Below, piece by piece: positions 29,220-37,978 of a DNA stretch of 64,000 nt. Below the pieces are notes generated by a model, which had not been told where the DNA came from, did not search any database, and saw only the letters and a program-made list of their open reading frames with translations. The DNA is from Halalkalicoccus tibetensis (GTDB taxonomy: Archaea; Halobacteriota; Halobacteria; Halobacteriales; Halalkalicoccaceae). Made by a program: the position numbers and the translations under genes. The number at the start of each line of letters is the position of its first letter. Within the stretch, counting starts at the first letter, position 1. The stretch spans positions 124,001-188,000 of the forward strand of contig NZ_JBBMXV010000002.1 of NCBI RefSeq assembly GCF_037996645.1, written 5' to 3'.

Positions 29220-29999
29220 ATGAACCGGTGGCTCGAGGTGGGGCGCGGGGTCGTCGAGGAGGGGCGCCGACAGAACCTCCCGTTTCTGGCCGGGAGCCTC
29301 GCCTTCTACGCGTTCGTCTCGCTGCTGCCGCTGCTGTTGCTCGTGTTGGTCGTGGCGACGCTGTTCGCCGGCGAGACCGTCGCGAACTACCTGCTCAGGC
29401 TGACCCGGCTGTATCTCAGCCCCGCTGGCGAGGACCTGATCGCGACCGCGCTGACCGACGCGGCGAGCTGGGTCGGGAGCTCCGCGATCGGGCTGGTCGT
29501 GCTGGTGTGGGCCGCCTTCAGGATGTTCCTCGGCCTCGACATCGCGTTCGCCTCGATCTACGGCACCGACCCCGCCGAGACGCCGCTCGGCGACCGGGTC
29601 CGTGACGGCCTCGTCGTCCTCCTGGCGCTCGTGCTCGCGATCACCGCCGCCGTCGGGACGGTCGCGCTGTTCACGTTCCTGCCGGAGTTCAGGTTCTCGG
29701 GGGTCGTCGACACGCTGTTGCTCGTCGTCGGGCTGCTGGTCGCGTTCTACCCGCTGTATCTCGTCTTCCCGGACGTCGACGTCACGCCCCGTGAGGTGCT
29801 GCCCGGCGCGGTGCTGGCGGCCGTCGGCTGGACGCTGCTCCAGTCGCTGTTCCAGTTCTACGTCTCGATAACGGCGCTCGCGGACGTCTTCGGCGTGATC
29901 AGCGGCGCGTTGCTCTTCCTGCTGTGGCTCTACTTCGGCTCGCTCGTCCTACTTGCCGGGATCGTCCTCAACGTCGTCCTGGCGGGCCGGGCTAGTTAG
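29220..29999 (+). CDS. YihY/virulence factor BrkB family membrane protein
   Basis: A 259-residue integral membrane protein with about six hydrophobic segments. YihY-family hallmarks are NLPFLAGSLAFYAFVSLLPL near the N-terminus, LVWAAFRMFLGLDIAFASIY, and the C-terminal VSITALADVFGVISGALLFLLWLY. The function of the family is unproven. The ATG at 29220 follows GGGGGTGG. It overlaps the convergent amphi-Trp gene by 8 bases. Confidence 0.9.
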   Translation: MNRWLEVGRGVVEEGRRQNLPFLAGSLAFYAFVSLLPLLLLVLVVATLFAGETVANYLLRLTRLYLSPAGEDLIATALTDAASWVGSSAIGLVVLVWAAFRMFLGLDIAFASIYGTDPAETPLGDRVRDGLVVLLALVLAITAAVGTVALFTFLPEFRFSGVVDTLLLVVGLLVAFYPLYLVFPDVDVTPREVLPGAVLAAVGWTLLQSLFQFYVSITALADVFGVISGALLFLLWLYFGSLVLLAGIVLNVVLAGRAS

Positions 30000-30243
30000 C
30001 GTTCTCCTCGACCTCCCAGTCGAGGGTGACCGTGACGGTCTCGCGCTCGCCGCCGAGCATCGGCGATCGTTCCTCGACCGTGATGTCGTACTCGATCACG
30101 GAGGCGGGGTCGAGCGCGACGCTCTTGTTGCCGACGGTGACGTCCGCCGGCCCCTCCCCGCGGAGCTCCCGAGCCAGCGTCTGTAGGTGGTCCGCGACCT
30201 CGTTTCGCGACAGGTCCTGCTCGTCGGACGTCTGGTCTGACAT
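29992..30243 (-). CDS. Amphi-Trp domain protein
   Basis: An 83-residue soluble protein. The C-terminal half (VTVTLDWEVEENAN) and the N-terminal helix (LSRNEVADHLQTLARELRGEG) match the amphi-Trp domain (TIGR04354) found in many haloarchaea and bacteria, named for an amphipathic strand with a conserved tryptophan. No function is known. It is convergent with YihY and divergent from the 37-residue ORF at 30340. Confidence 0.82.
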   Translation of the reverse strand: MSDQTSDEQDLSRNEVADHLQTLARELRGEGPADVTVGNKSVALDPASVIEYDITVEERSPMLGGERETVTVTLDWEVEENAN

Positions 30244-30307
30244 GACACCGGGAATTCGCGAGCGAGCGCCATAGTGGTTTACCCTGATGGTCCGGTCACG
30301 ACCGAAA

Positions 30308-30314
30308 CCTATTA
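30308..30314 (+). promoter_or_regulatory. TATA-like box of the 37-residue ORF
   Basis: CCTATTA is centred 29 bases before the ATG at 30340, the spacing seen for leaderless genes elsewhere in the window. Confidence 0.45.
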
Positions 30315-30339
30315 GCGCCCGCGGGGGTTGAATCGATCA

Positions 30340-30453
30340 ATGGCCGACGAAGAAGCAGTCACGACCACGGAACTGGACGTCATCGAACCGATCGGCGAGA
30401 CCTGCGTGATCTACGCACAGCAGCTCTTCGACGTCGCGACCGCGCTGTTCTGA
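30340..30453 (+). CDS. 37-residue small protein
   Basis: An ORF of 37 residues: an acidic N-terminus (MADEEAVTTTELDVIEP), then a hydrophobic, single-cysteine helix (CVIYAQQLFDVATALF) that ends at the stop. A TATA-like box 29 bases upstream supports real transcription and leaderless translation. It sits alone between the amphi-Trp gene and the end of gatB. I do not recognise it; small haloarchaeal proteins of this size are often missed by gene callers. Confidence 0.55.
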   Translation: MADEEAVTTTELDVIEPIGETCVIYAQQLFDVATALF

Positions 30454-30488
30454 AGGGACCTCGGCGCTCCGATCGCGATACCTACCCG

Positions 30489-31973
30489 TCAGCCGAGGCG
30501 TTCGCGAAGTAGCTCGTTGACCTGGCCGGGGTCGGCGCTGCCGCCCGTCTTCCCCATCACCTGCCCGACGAGGAAGTTGATCGCGCCGTCGTCGCCCGAC
30601 TCGACGTCCGCGACCGCCTCGGGGTTCTCCTCGATCGCCTCCTCGACCGCGGCCTCGACCTCGCCGGCGTCGGTCTTTCCCAGATCGTGGTCCTCGACGA
30701 CCGCGTCGGGGTCGGCCCCCGAATCGAGCATCTCCCGCAACACGGTCTCGCGGGCGTTCTTCGCGGTGATCTCCTCCTCGGCGACCAGCTCGACGAGCCG
30801 CCGGACCTCGTCGAGGCGGTCCTCGACGTCCGTGATGAGCATATCGCGGTAGTTGAGCTCTCCGAGGAGATCGTCGGCGACCCACGTCGCCGCCAGGTCG
30901 GGATCGAAGTCACTCGCGAGGTCCTCGTAGAAGTCCGCGACCTGCTTCGTGGAGGTGAGCTTCGAGGCGGCCTCCCCGCCCAGCCCGTACTCCTCGCGGA
31001 AGCGCTCGCGCCGCGTGGCGGGCAGCTCGGGGATCGAGATCTCCTCCTTCCAGCCCGAGACCCGCAACACGGGCAGGTCGTACTCGGGGAAGTAGCGGTA
31101 GTCCTTCTCCTCCTCCTTCGAGCGCATCGAGACGGTGATCCCGCGCGACTCGTCCCAGTGGCGCGTCTCCTGTTCGACCTCCCTTCCCCTTCGGACGGCG
31201 TTTCGTTGCCGGGTCACCTCGTAGGCCAGCGCCTTCTCGGCCCCTTTGTGACTCGAGATGTTCTTGACCTCCGTGCGGTTGGCTTCCGCGAGCGCCTCGG
31301 CCCCGATCGAGCCGTCCTCGCGCACCTCCTCGCCGGGCACCAGCGAGATGTTGGCGTCGACTCGCAGGGAGCCGTCGCGCTGGCTGTCGAAGATCCCCAA
31401 GTACTCCAGCACCTCCTCGAGTTTCGCGAGGAAGGCGCGGGTCTCCTTTGGTCCCCGGAAGTCGGGCCGGGTGACGATCTCCATCAGCGGGATCCCGGCG
31501 CGGTTGTAGTTCACGAGGGTGTGGTCGGCGGTCTCGATGTCGCCGCCCTCGTGCTGGAGGCTGCCGGGGTCCTCCTCGAGGTGGGCGCGCTCGATGCCGA
31601 TCTCCCGACGCTCGCCCTCGACGCTGATCTCCAGTGCGCCGTCCTCACAGAGCGGGGCGTCGTACTGGGTGATCTGGAAGTTCTTCGGCAGGTCGGGGTA
31701 GTAGTAGTTCTTCCGGTGAAAGCGGGTTTGCTGGGGGATCTCGGCGTCGATGGCCTTCCCGAGCTTCACCGCGGACTCGACTGCGGCCTCGTTGACGACG
31801 GGCAGCGCCCCCGGGAGGCCGAGACAGGTCGGGCAGGTGTGGCTGTTTGGCTCGGCGTCGGCCAGATCGGTCGAGCAGCCACAGAACACCTTGGTGTCGG
31901 TCTCGAGCTGGACGTGGACCTCCAGCCCGATCACGACCGCGAGATCGCGCTCCTGGGTCGCCTGCGCACTCAT
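30489..31973 (-). CDS. gatB: Asp-tRNA(Asn)/Glu-tRNA(Gln) amidotransferase subunit B
   Basis: A 494-residue subunit of the GatCAB amidotransferase, which corrects mischarged Asp-tRNA-Asn or Glu-tRNA-Gln by ATP-dependent amidation. The start VIGLEVHVQLETDTKVFCGC and CPTCLGLPGALP hold the zinc-site cysteines. The kinase-like core includes KNYYYPDLPKNFQITQYD and LEEDPGS. The C-terminal YqeY-like helical domain ends INFLVGQVMGKTGG. gatA and gatC are not adjacent, as is common in haloarchaea. The ATG at 31973 fits the family start; the frame is open further upstream. Confidence 0.95.
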   Translation of the reverse strand: MSAQATQERDLAVVIGLEVHVQLETDTKVFCGCSTDLADAEPNSHTCPTCLGLPGALPVVNEAAVESAVKLGKAIDAEIPQQTRFHRKNYYYPDLPKNFQITQYDAPLCEDGALEISVEGERREIGIERAHLEEDPGSLQHEGGDIETADHTLVNYNRAGIPLMEIVTRPDFRGPKETRAFLAKLEEVLEYLGIFDSQRDGSLRVDANISLVPGEEVREDGSIGAEALAEANRTEVKNISSHKGAEKALAYEVTRQRNAVRRGREVEQETRHWDESRGITVSMRSKEEEKDYRYFPEYDLPVLRVSGWKEEISIPELPATRRERFREEYGLGGEAASKLTSTKQVADFYEDLASDFDPDLAATWVADDLLGELNYRDMLITDVEDRLDEVRRLVELVAEEEITAKNARETVLREMLDSGADPDAVVEDHDLGKTDAGEVEAAVEEAIEENPEAVADVESGDDGAINFLVGQVMGKTGGSADPGQVNELLRERLG

Positions 31974-32068
31974 TGGACGGGCTTCGGCCCGGATCGCATA
32001 AAGGCTACCGGGACGGTACGGCGGGGCTGGCGAGGAGTGGTCGTATTCCTGAGATGTGTCTGACACAG

Positions 32069-32075
32069 GTTTATG
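32069..32075 (+). promoter_or_regulatory. TATA box of the smc operon
   Basis: GTTTATG is centred 28 bases before the ATG at 32100 and is the only such box before smc, so one transcript probably covers the coiled-coil gene, smc and scpA. Confidence 0.55.
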
Positions 32076-32099
32076 TCCGGCGGGCGAGGTAACGGACGT

Positions 32100-32330
32100 A
32101 TGTCGAACAGAGTCGAGGATCTCGAGACGCGGGTCGAGGAGCTCGAAGCCACGGTACGGGGACTGACCGAGGAGCTCGTCGAGGCCAACGAGCGGATCCG
32201 CGAGCTCGAGTCGCGCCACGAGACGGAGGCCGAGGCCGACGTCGAGCCCCGCGAGGTCGGAGTCGAAACCGATAGGGACGAGCAGGACGAATCGAAGGAC
32301 GACGCGGCAGACGACATCATCGTCGCGTAG
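32100..32330 (+). CDS. Short coiled-coil protein upstream of smc
   Basis: A 76-residue protein. Residues 1-40 form one continuous heptad-repeat coiled coil (NRVEDLETRVEELEATVRGL and onward); the rest is an acidic disordered tail ending DDIIVA. I recall such proteins (DUF7518-like) before smc in other haloarchaea but cannot confirm it here. Its stop is 17 bases before the smc start, and only one promoter is visible, so it is in the smc-scpA operon and may be an accessory factor. The ATG at 32100 is preferred to 32073 because of the TATA spacing. Confidence 0.75.
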   Translation: MSNRVEDLETRVEELEATVRGLTEELVEANERIRELESRHETEAEADVEPREVGVETDRDEQDESKDDAADDIIVA

Positions 32331-32347
32331 CCCGCGCCCGCCCCATC

Positions 32348-35300
32348 ATGCACATTCGAGAGCTCGTTCTAGAGAACTTCAAGAGCTTCGGCCGGAAGAC
32401 CCGCATCCCGTTCTACGAGGACTTCACCACCGTCAGCGGCCCGAACGGCTCGGGCAAGTCGAACATCATCGACAGCGTGCTGTTCGCGCTGGGCCTCTCG
32501 CGGGCCCGCGGGATCCGCGCCGAGAAGCTCACCGACCTGATCTACAACCCCGGCCACGACGGCGAGGGCGACGCCGAGGGCCCCCGTGAGGCCAGCGTCG
32601 AGGTCGTGCTGGACAACGCCGACGGCACGCTCGCGCGCGAGCAGGTCGTGAGCGCCGCCGGCAGCGACGACATCGGCGACGTCGAGACCATCTCCGTTCG
32701 GCGGCGGGTCAAACGGACCGAGGACAACTACTACTCCTATTACTACCTGAACGACCGCTCGGTCAACCTCTCGGACATCCAGGACCTGCTCGCTCAGGCG
32801 GGCGTCACGCCCGAGGGCTACAACGTCGTCATGCAGGGCGACGTGACGGGCATCATCAACATGACCGCCGGGCAGCGCCGGGAGATCATCGACGAGATCG
32901 CGGGCGTCGCGGAGTTCGACGCCAAGAAGGAGTCGGCCCACGAGGAGCTCCAGACCGTCAAGGAGCGCATCGAGGAGGCCGAGCTCCGCATCGAGGAGAA
33001 ACAGGACCGCCTCGACCAGCTCGAGGACGAACGCGAGACGGCGCTGCAGTACCAGTCGCTTCGCGACGAGAAGGAGGAGTTCCAGGGCTACCTGAAGGCC
33101 GCCGAGCTCGAGGAGAAACGTGCGGAGCTCGACGCGAAGGAGAGCCGGATCGAGGAGAAGCGGTCGGAGCTCGAGGAGCTTCGCAGGGAGCTCGATCAGA
33201 AGCAGGGGATGGTCACCCGCCTCCAGGAGGACCTCGAGGACCTGAACGCCGAGATCGAGCGGATGGGCGAGGACGAGCAGCTGGAGATCAAACGCGATAT
33301 CGAGGGGATCAAGGGCGAGATCAGCCGGCTCGAGGACAAGATCGAGAACAGCGAGGAGGCCATCAGCGAGGCCGAGAGCGACCGACAGGAGGCGTTCGTC
33401 GGGATCGACAGGAAGGAGGAGACGATCGCCGATCTCGACCGCGAGATCCGGGAGACGAAACTCGAGAAGGCCTCCGTGAAGGCCGACATCCAGGAGAAGG
33501 AGGCCGAACGCGAGGAGATCGAGGAGGAGATCGAGAACGTCGATACGGAGTTCGACGAGCTGAAGGCCGACCTCCGGGAGAAGAAGGCCGAACTCGAGGA
33601 GGCACGCGACGAACGGAACGAACATCAGCGCGAGCAGGACCGACTGCTCGACGAGGCCCGGCGTCGATCGAACGCGATAAGCGAGAAGGAAGAGGAGCGC
33701 GAGACGACCCTCGAGGCGATCCCGGAGATCGAGGCCGAGATCGACGACCTGGAGGACGAGCGCGGGCGGGCCGTGGAGAACCGCGAGCAGATCGACGCGG
33801 TCGTCGAGGACCTCAAGGAGGAGAAGCGCGAGCTCCAGGGGAAGCTCGACGAGATCGAGGACGACCTTCAGGCCAAACAGCAGGAGTACGCGGAGCTCGA
33901 GGCCAGGGCCGGCGAGAGCGGCGACAGCTCGTATGGCCGGGCGGTTTCGGCTATACTGAACGCCGGAATGGACGGCGTCCACGGCACCGTCGGCCAATTG
34001 GGTGGGGTGGACTCGCGGTACGCGACCGCGTGTGAGACCGCGGCAGGCGGACGGCTCGCGAACGTCGTGGTCGACGACGACGCGATCGGCCAGCGTTGTA
34101 TCGAACACCTGAAGTCGCGAAACGCGGGACGGGCGACGTTCCTCCCGATGACCGAGATGCGCAACCGCTCGCTGTCCTCGCCGCCGCGCGCGGAGGGCGT
34201 GGTGGACTTCGCGTACAACCTCGTCGACTTCGACGACGCGTACGCGGGCGTGTTCTCGTACGTGCTCGGCGACACCCTCGTCGTCGAGGACATCGAGACC
34301 GCCCGCGATCTGATGGGCAAGTACCGGCTCGTGACCCTCGAGGGCGAGCTCGTCGAGAAGAGCGGCGCGATGACCGGCGGGAGCCGGTCGGGCTCGCGCT
34401 ACTCCTTCTCGAAGTCGGGCAAAGGCCAACTAGAGCGGGTTGCCGAGGCGATCACCGACCTGCAGGACCGCCGCGAGTCGGTGCGCTCGGAGCTCCGGGA
34501 CGCGGAGGACCGCCTCGAGAGCGCCCGCGACCGCAAGAGCGAGGCCGCGGAGCAGGTCCGCGAGATCGACAGCGCGATCGAGAAGAAGCGCGAGGCGATC
34601 GAGGAGCGCGAGGCGAAGGCCGAGCGGCTCGCCGAAGAGATCGACGAGCTCGAGGACGCCCGCGGGGACGTCGACGAGCGGATGGGCGAGATCGAGGAGG
34701 AGATCACGGAGGCGACCGAGGAGATCGAGGGCCTCGAGAGCGATATCGAGGAGCTGGAGACCGAGCTCGCCGACTCGGAGATCCCCGAGCTGACTGCCCA
34801 GCTCGACGCGATCGACGAGGGGATCGACAGCCTCGAGGACGCGCTCGACGAGCACGACTCGCGGCTCAACGAGCTCCAGCTCGAGAAGCAGTACGCACAG
34901 AACGCCATCTCCGACCTCGACGAGCAGGCGACGAGCGCCGAGGAGCGCATCGGGAAACAGGAGGAACGCATTGAAGGGTTCGAGGACGGGATCGAGGAGC
35001 AGGAAGAGCGCCTCGAGGGGAAGCGTGAGGCCGTGGAGGAGCTCGAGGAGGAACTCACCGAGAAGAAGGAGGAGCGCCGCGAGCTCCGGGGCACGCTGGG
35101 GGAGGCGACCGACGAACGCGACGACGCGAAGGAGCAGGTCGGCTCCGTCGAGAGCCGCCTCGAGGGCCTACAGGCGAGCGCGCGCGGGCTCGAGACCGAC
35201 ATCGCGGACCTCGAGAGCGAGGTCGGCGAGTACGACCCCGAGGAGATCCCCGACCACGAGGTCGTCGAGGAGCGCATCGAGGAGCTGGCCGAGGAGATGG

Positions 35301-35926
35301 AGGCGCTCGAGCCGGTGAACATGCTCGCGATCGACGAGTACGACCGGGTCGAGGGCGAGCTCTCGGAGCTCACCGACCGCAAGGACGTCCTCGTCGAGGA
35401 ACGCGAGGGGATCACCGACCGGATCGACTCCTACGAACAGCAGAAACGCGAGACGTTCATGGACGCCTACCGGGAGATCGACGAGCAGTTCCAGGACATC
35501 TTCTCCCGGCTGTCGGCGGGGACGGGCGAGCTCCACCTCGAGGACGAGGCGGACCCCTTCGAGGGCGGGCTGACGATGAAGGCCCAGCCCGGCGACAAGC
35601 CGATCCAACGGCTGGACGCGATGAGCGGCGGCGAGAAGTCCCTGACGGCGCTGGCGTTCATCTTCGCGATCCAGCGCTACAACCCCGCGCCGTTCTACGC
35701 GCTCGACGAGGTCGACGCCTTCCTCGACGCCGCGAACGCCGACCGCGTGGGCGAGCTGGTCGACGAGCTGGCGGGGGAGGCCCAGTTCATCGTCGTTTCC
35801 CATCGCTCGGCGATGCTCGAGCGCTCCGAGCGCGCGATCGGCGTGACGATGCAGGGGAACAACGTCAGCACCGTCACCGGGATCGACCTCGCGGGAAGCG
35901 GGGAGGCCGCGACCGCGGATGACTGA
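32348..35926 (+). CDS. smc: Chromosome segregation ATPase Smc
   Basis: A 1192-residue SMC protein that organises and compacts chromosomes by extruding DNA loops. The N-terminal ATPase half has Walker A GPNGSGKSN at about residues 31-39. Two long coiled-coil arms (about 170-510 and 690-1000) flank a hinge domain (about 520-670; includes GMDGVHGTVGQL and TACETAAGGRLANVVV). The C-terminal half carries the ABC signature LDAMSGGEKSLTALAF and Walker B FYALDEVDAFLD. scpA overlaps its last 8 bases. Confidence 0.97.
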   Translation: MHIRELVLENFKSFGRKTRIPFYEDFTTVSGPNGSGKSNIIDSVLFALGLSRARGIRAEKLTDLIYNPGHDGEGDAEGPREASVEVVLDNADGTLAREQVVSAAGSDDIGDVETISVRRRVKRTEDNYYSYYYLNDRSVNLSDIQDLLAQAGVTPEGYNVVMQGDVTGIINMTAGQRREIIDEIAGVAEFDAKKESAHEELQTVKERIEEAELRIEEKQDRLDQLEDERETALQYQSLRDEKEEFQGYLKAAELEEKRAELDAKESRIEEKRSELEELRRELDQKQGMVTRLQEDLEDLNAEIERMGEDEQLEIKRDIEGIKGEISRLEDKIENSEEAISEAESDRQEAFVGIDRKEETIADLDREIRETKLEKASVKADIQEKEAEREEIEEEIENVDTEFDELKADLREKKAELEEARDERNEHQREQDRLLDEARRRSNAISEKEEERETTLEAIPEIEAEIDDLEDERGRAVENREQIDAVVEDLKEEKRELQGKLDEIEDDLQAKQQEYAELEARAGESGDSSYGRAVSAILNAGMDGVHGTVGQLGGVDSRYATACETAAGGRLANVVVDDDAIGQRCIEHLKSRNAGRATFLPMTEMRNRSLSSPPRAEGVVDFAYNLVDFDDAYAGVFSYVLGDTLVVEDIETARDLMGKYRLVTLEGELVEKSGAMTGGSRSGSRYSFSKSGKGQLERVAEAITDLQDRRESVRSELRDAEDRLESARDRKSEAAEQVREIDSAIEKKREAIEEREAKAERLAEEIDELEDARGDVDERMGEIEEEITEATEEIEGLESDIEELETELADSEIPELTAQLDAIDEGIDSLEDALDEHDSRLNELQLEKQYAQNAISDLDEQATSAEERIGKQEERIEGFEDGIEEQEERLEGKREAVEELEEELTEKKEERRELRGTLGEATDERDDAKEQVGSVESRLEGLQASARGLETDIADLESEVGEYDPEEIPDHEVVEERIEELAEEMEALEPVNMLAIDEYDRVEGELSELTDRKDVLVEEREGITDRIDSYEQQKRETFMDAYREIDEQFQDIFSRLSAGTGELHLEDEADPFEGGLTMKAQPGDKPIQRLDAMSGGEKSLTALAFIFAIQRYNPAPFYALDEVDAFLDAANADRVGELVDELAGEAQFIVVSHRSAMLERSERAIGVTMQGNNVSTVTGIDLAGSGEAATADD

Positions 35927-36746
35927 CGTCGCGCTCCCCGCCGAGGAGTCCGATGAAGTCGAGCCCGTCGAGCTGCTCGTCCAGCTCGCCGAGGACGGCG
36001 AGATCGAGCCCTGGGACATCGACATCGTCGAGGTGACCGACGCGTTCCTCGCGCGACTCGATTCGGCCGACCTCCGAACGTCGGGGCGCGCGCTCTTCTA
36101 CGCGAGCGTCCTGTTGCGCATGAAGAGCGACGAGATGTTGGGCGAGGACGAGGACGAAGAGGAGTTCGACGACTGGGAGGCCGAGATGGGGATGGGGCCG
36201 GCGGACGACCCCTTCGAGGAGGACCCGATCGCGGACCTCGAACGCGAGATGGAGCGCCGGCTCGATCGCAAGCAGGCCCGCGGGTCGCCCGAGACGCTCG
36301 ACGAGCTGGTCCGCGAGCTCCGCGACGCCGAGCGGGACTCGTGGTGGAAGGAGTCCCGGGAGTACGACACCTCGGGCTCCCCGAAGGGCTTCCAGCGGGG
36401 CACTCAGACGCTCGACTACCACTCGGCCGACGAGTTCCGTGCCGAGGAGGAGCCCACCGCCGAGGATGTGACGGGTACCGCCCACGGCGAGGACATCGAG
36501 GAGACCATCACGCAGGTCTACGACGCGCTCGACGAGCAGTACGCCGCCGGGCGCGACGAGGTGCTGTTCACCGAGATCGGCGAGGCGGGCGGCTCGCGCG
36601 TCGAGACGTTCCTCGCGCTGCTCTTTCTGGCCCACCGCGGGCAGGTCCGCCTCGAACAAGACGACCTCTTCGGCGACCTCTGGGTTCGGAACCCCGCCGC
36701 GGACGACGAGGCCAGGGACGGGGACGCGCCCAAGCCCGCCGGCTGA
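35919..36746 (+). CDS. scpA: Segregation and condensation protein A (ScpA)
   Basis: A 275-residue kleisin that bridges the heads of the Smc dimer. The N-terminal kleisin motif is PVELLVQLAEDGEIEPWDIDIVEVTDAFL. A variable acidic middle follows, and a C-terminal winged helix closes the protein (EVLFTEIGEAGGSRVETFLALLFLAHRG, split here for description, then QVRLEQDDLFGDLWV). Its start overlaps smc by 8 bases, so it is translationally coupled. No scpB is nearby. Confidence 0.93.
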   Translation: MTDVALPAEESDEVEPVELLVQLAEDGEIEPWDIDIVEVTDAFLARLDSADLRTSGRALFYASVLLRMKSDEMLGEDEDEEEFDDWEAEMGMGPADDPFEEDPIADLEREMERRLDRKQARGSPETLDELVRELRDAERDSWWKESREYDTSGSPKGFQRGTQTLDYHSADEFRAEEEPTAEDVTGTAHGEDIEETITQVYDALDEQYAAGRDEVLFTEIGEAGGSRVETFLALLFLAHRGQVRLEQDDLFGDLWVRNPAADDEARDGDAPKPAG

Positions 36747-36862
36747 TCGTCGTTCTCCTCTCCGACCCGTTTTCGCTCCGTCCTCGAGACGTCAATCCAC
36801 CCTCAGAGAGGAGTATTCTCAGAGACGGGTGTTCACGTGTTCCGTGATACCTACCAACACAA

Positions 36863-36870
36863 CTTTTATT
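36863..36870 (+). promoter_or_regulatory. TATA box of the 32-residue ORF
   Basis: CTTTTATT is centred 28 bases before the ATG at 36895, in a locally AT-rich stretch. It is a clear box in a gap where nothing else begins. Confidence 0.55.
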
Positions 36871-36894
36871 AGTAACGCCGTAGTATGATACTGT

Positions 36895-36993
36895 ATGTCA
36901 CCCACGAAAATACGTGAACGACTGACCGAGACCGAGGGTCGAGTCGATCCCGAGGAGTACGTCTCCGCGCTGTCGTACGTTCGCGGCGAATAG
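36895..36993 (+). CDS. 32-residue small protein
   Basis: A short leaderless ORF with a well-placed TATA box. It encodes a basic N-terminus and an amphipathic helix (SPTKIRERLTETEGRVDPEE), followed by YVSALSYVRGE. I do not recognise it. It lies alone between scpA and the convergent phosphorylase gene. The 148 bases before it hold CTCAGAGA twice and no other ORF. Confidence 0.5.
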   Translation: MSPTKIRERLTETEGRVDPEEYVSALSYVRGE

Positions 36994-37046
36994 CCACCGA
37001 AACGGCCCGTTTTTCCGTCGTTGTCGTCGTCAGCCGGCGTCGCTTT

Positions 37047-37901
37047 CTAGAGATAATCGCCGACCAGCGGGTCGACCCGCTCGCGGGTCTCCTCCGGGAT
37101 CGCCTCGGTCGGCGTGTTGACGGTTCCCTCGAGCGCGCTGTGGGCCTCACACTCGTGGTCCTCGGGCAGGGAGCGGATCGCCTCCTCGACGACCGATTTG
37201 ATCGCCTTCTGGTTCCGCTCCGCGTTCTCGAGCACCTCCTCGAGGGTGACCTCGCTGTCCTCCTTCCAGACGTCGTAGTCGGTGACGCCCGCGACCGTCG
37301 CGTAGGCGATCTCGGCCTCGCGGGCGAGCTTGGCCTCCGGGATCGCGGTCATCCCCACGAGGTCCCACCCCTGGCTCCGGTAGAACTCGCTTTCGGCCCG
37401 GGTGGAGTACTGGGGGCCCTCGATGCAGACGTAGGTGCCGCCCTTCGAGACCTCGGCGTCGGTCGCCTTCGCCGCGGCCCCCGTCAGGTGATCGACGAGC
37501 TCCGGACTGTAGGGGTAGGTGAAAGGCTGGTGGACGACGATTCCCTCGCCGTAGAAGGTCATCTCGCGGTGGCGCGTGCGGTCGACGATCTGGTCGGGGA
37601 CCACGAGCGTCCCCGGTTCGAGGTCCTCCTTCAGCGAACCCACCGCGTTCGAAGCGAAGATATGGGTGACGCCCACCGTCTTGAGCGCGTAGACGTTCGC
37701 CCGGTAGGGGAGGTTCGTCGGCGAGCGCCCGTGGTCCGACCCATGCCGGGGCAGGAAGGCGACTTCCCTCCCTGTGTCTCCGAACTCGCCGATCGTCACG
37801 GGCGCGCTCGGGTCGCCGTAGGGCGTTTCGATTCGCTCCTCGCGGGTGTTCTCGAGGGGGAGGGCCTCGTAGATGCCGCTGCCGCCGATGAAGCCGATCA
37901 T
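37047..37901 (-). CDS. mtnP: S-methyl-5'-thioadenosine phosphorylase
   Basis: A 284-residue purine nucleoside phosphorylase of the MTAP family that splits methylthioadenosine into adenine and methylthioribose-1-phosphate for methionine salvage. Family features are the N-terminal MIGFIGGSGIYEA, FLPRHGSDHGRSPTNLPYRAN (phosphate-binding histidines), ASNAVGSLKEDLEPG, and GPQYSTRAESEFYRSQGWD with MTAIPEAKLAREAEI. Some relatives prefer inosine or adenosine, so the exact nucleoside is not certain. It is convergent with the 32-residue ORF. Confidence 0.92.
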   Translation of the reverse strand: MIGFIGGSGIYEALPLENTREERIETPYGDPSAPVTIGEFGDTGREVAFLPRHGSDHGRSPTNLPYRANVYALKTVGVTHIFASNAVGSLKEDLEPGTLVVPDQIVDRTRHREMTFYGEGIVVHQPFTYPYSPELVDHLTGAAAKATDAEVSKGGTYVCIEGPQYSTRAESEFYRSQGWDLVGMTAIPEAKLAREAEIAYATVAGVTDYDVWKEDSEVTLEEVLENAERNQKAIKSVVEEAIRSLPEDHECEAHSALEGTVNTPTEAIPEETRERVDPLVGDYL

Positions 37902-37978
37902 GCCCCGTTCTCTCGGGGGGCGCTACAAAACCGTGCTGGATCACAACGACCATCCCTTCAGCTGGATTCTCGCGATCT

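Noticed and set aside
32369-34429. A 686-codon open frame antisense to smc
   Set aside because: It is a by-product of the GC-rich, third-position-biased smc coding sequence; the translation is leucine/valine-rich low complexity with no domain, while smc on the other strand is unmistakable. The same applies to long antisense frames at 1425-3230, 16640-18571 and 43725-45560.
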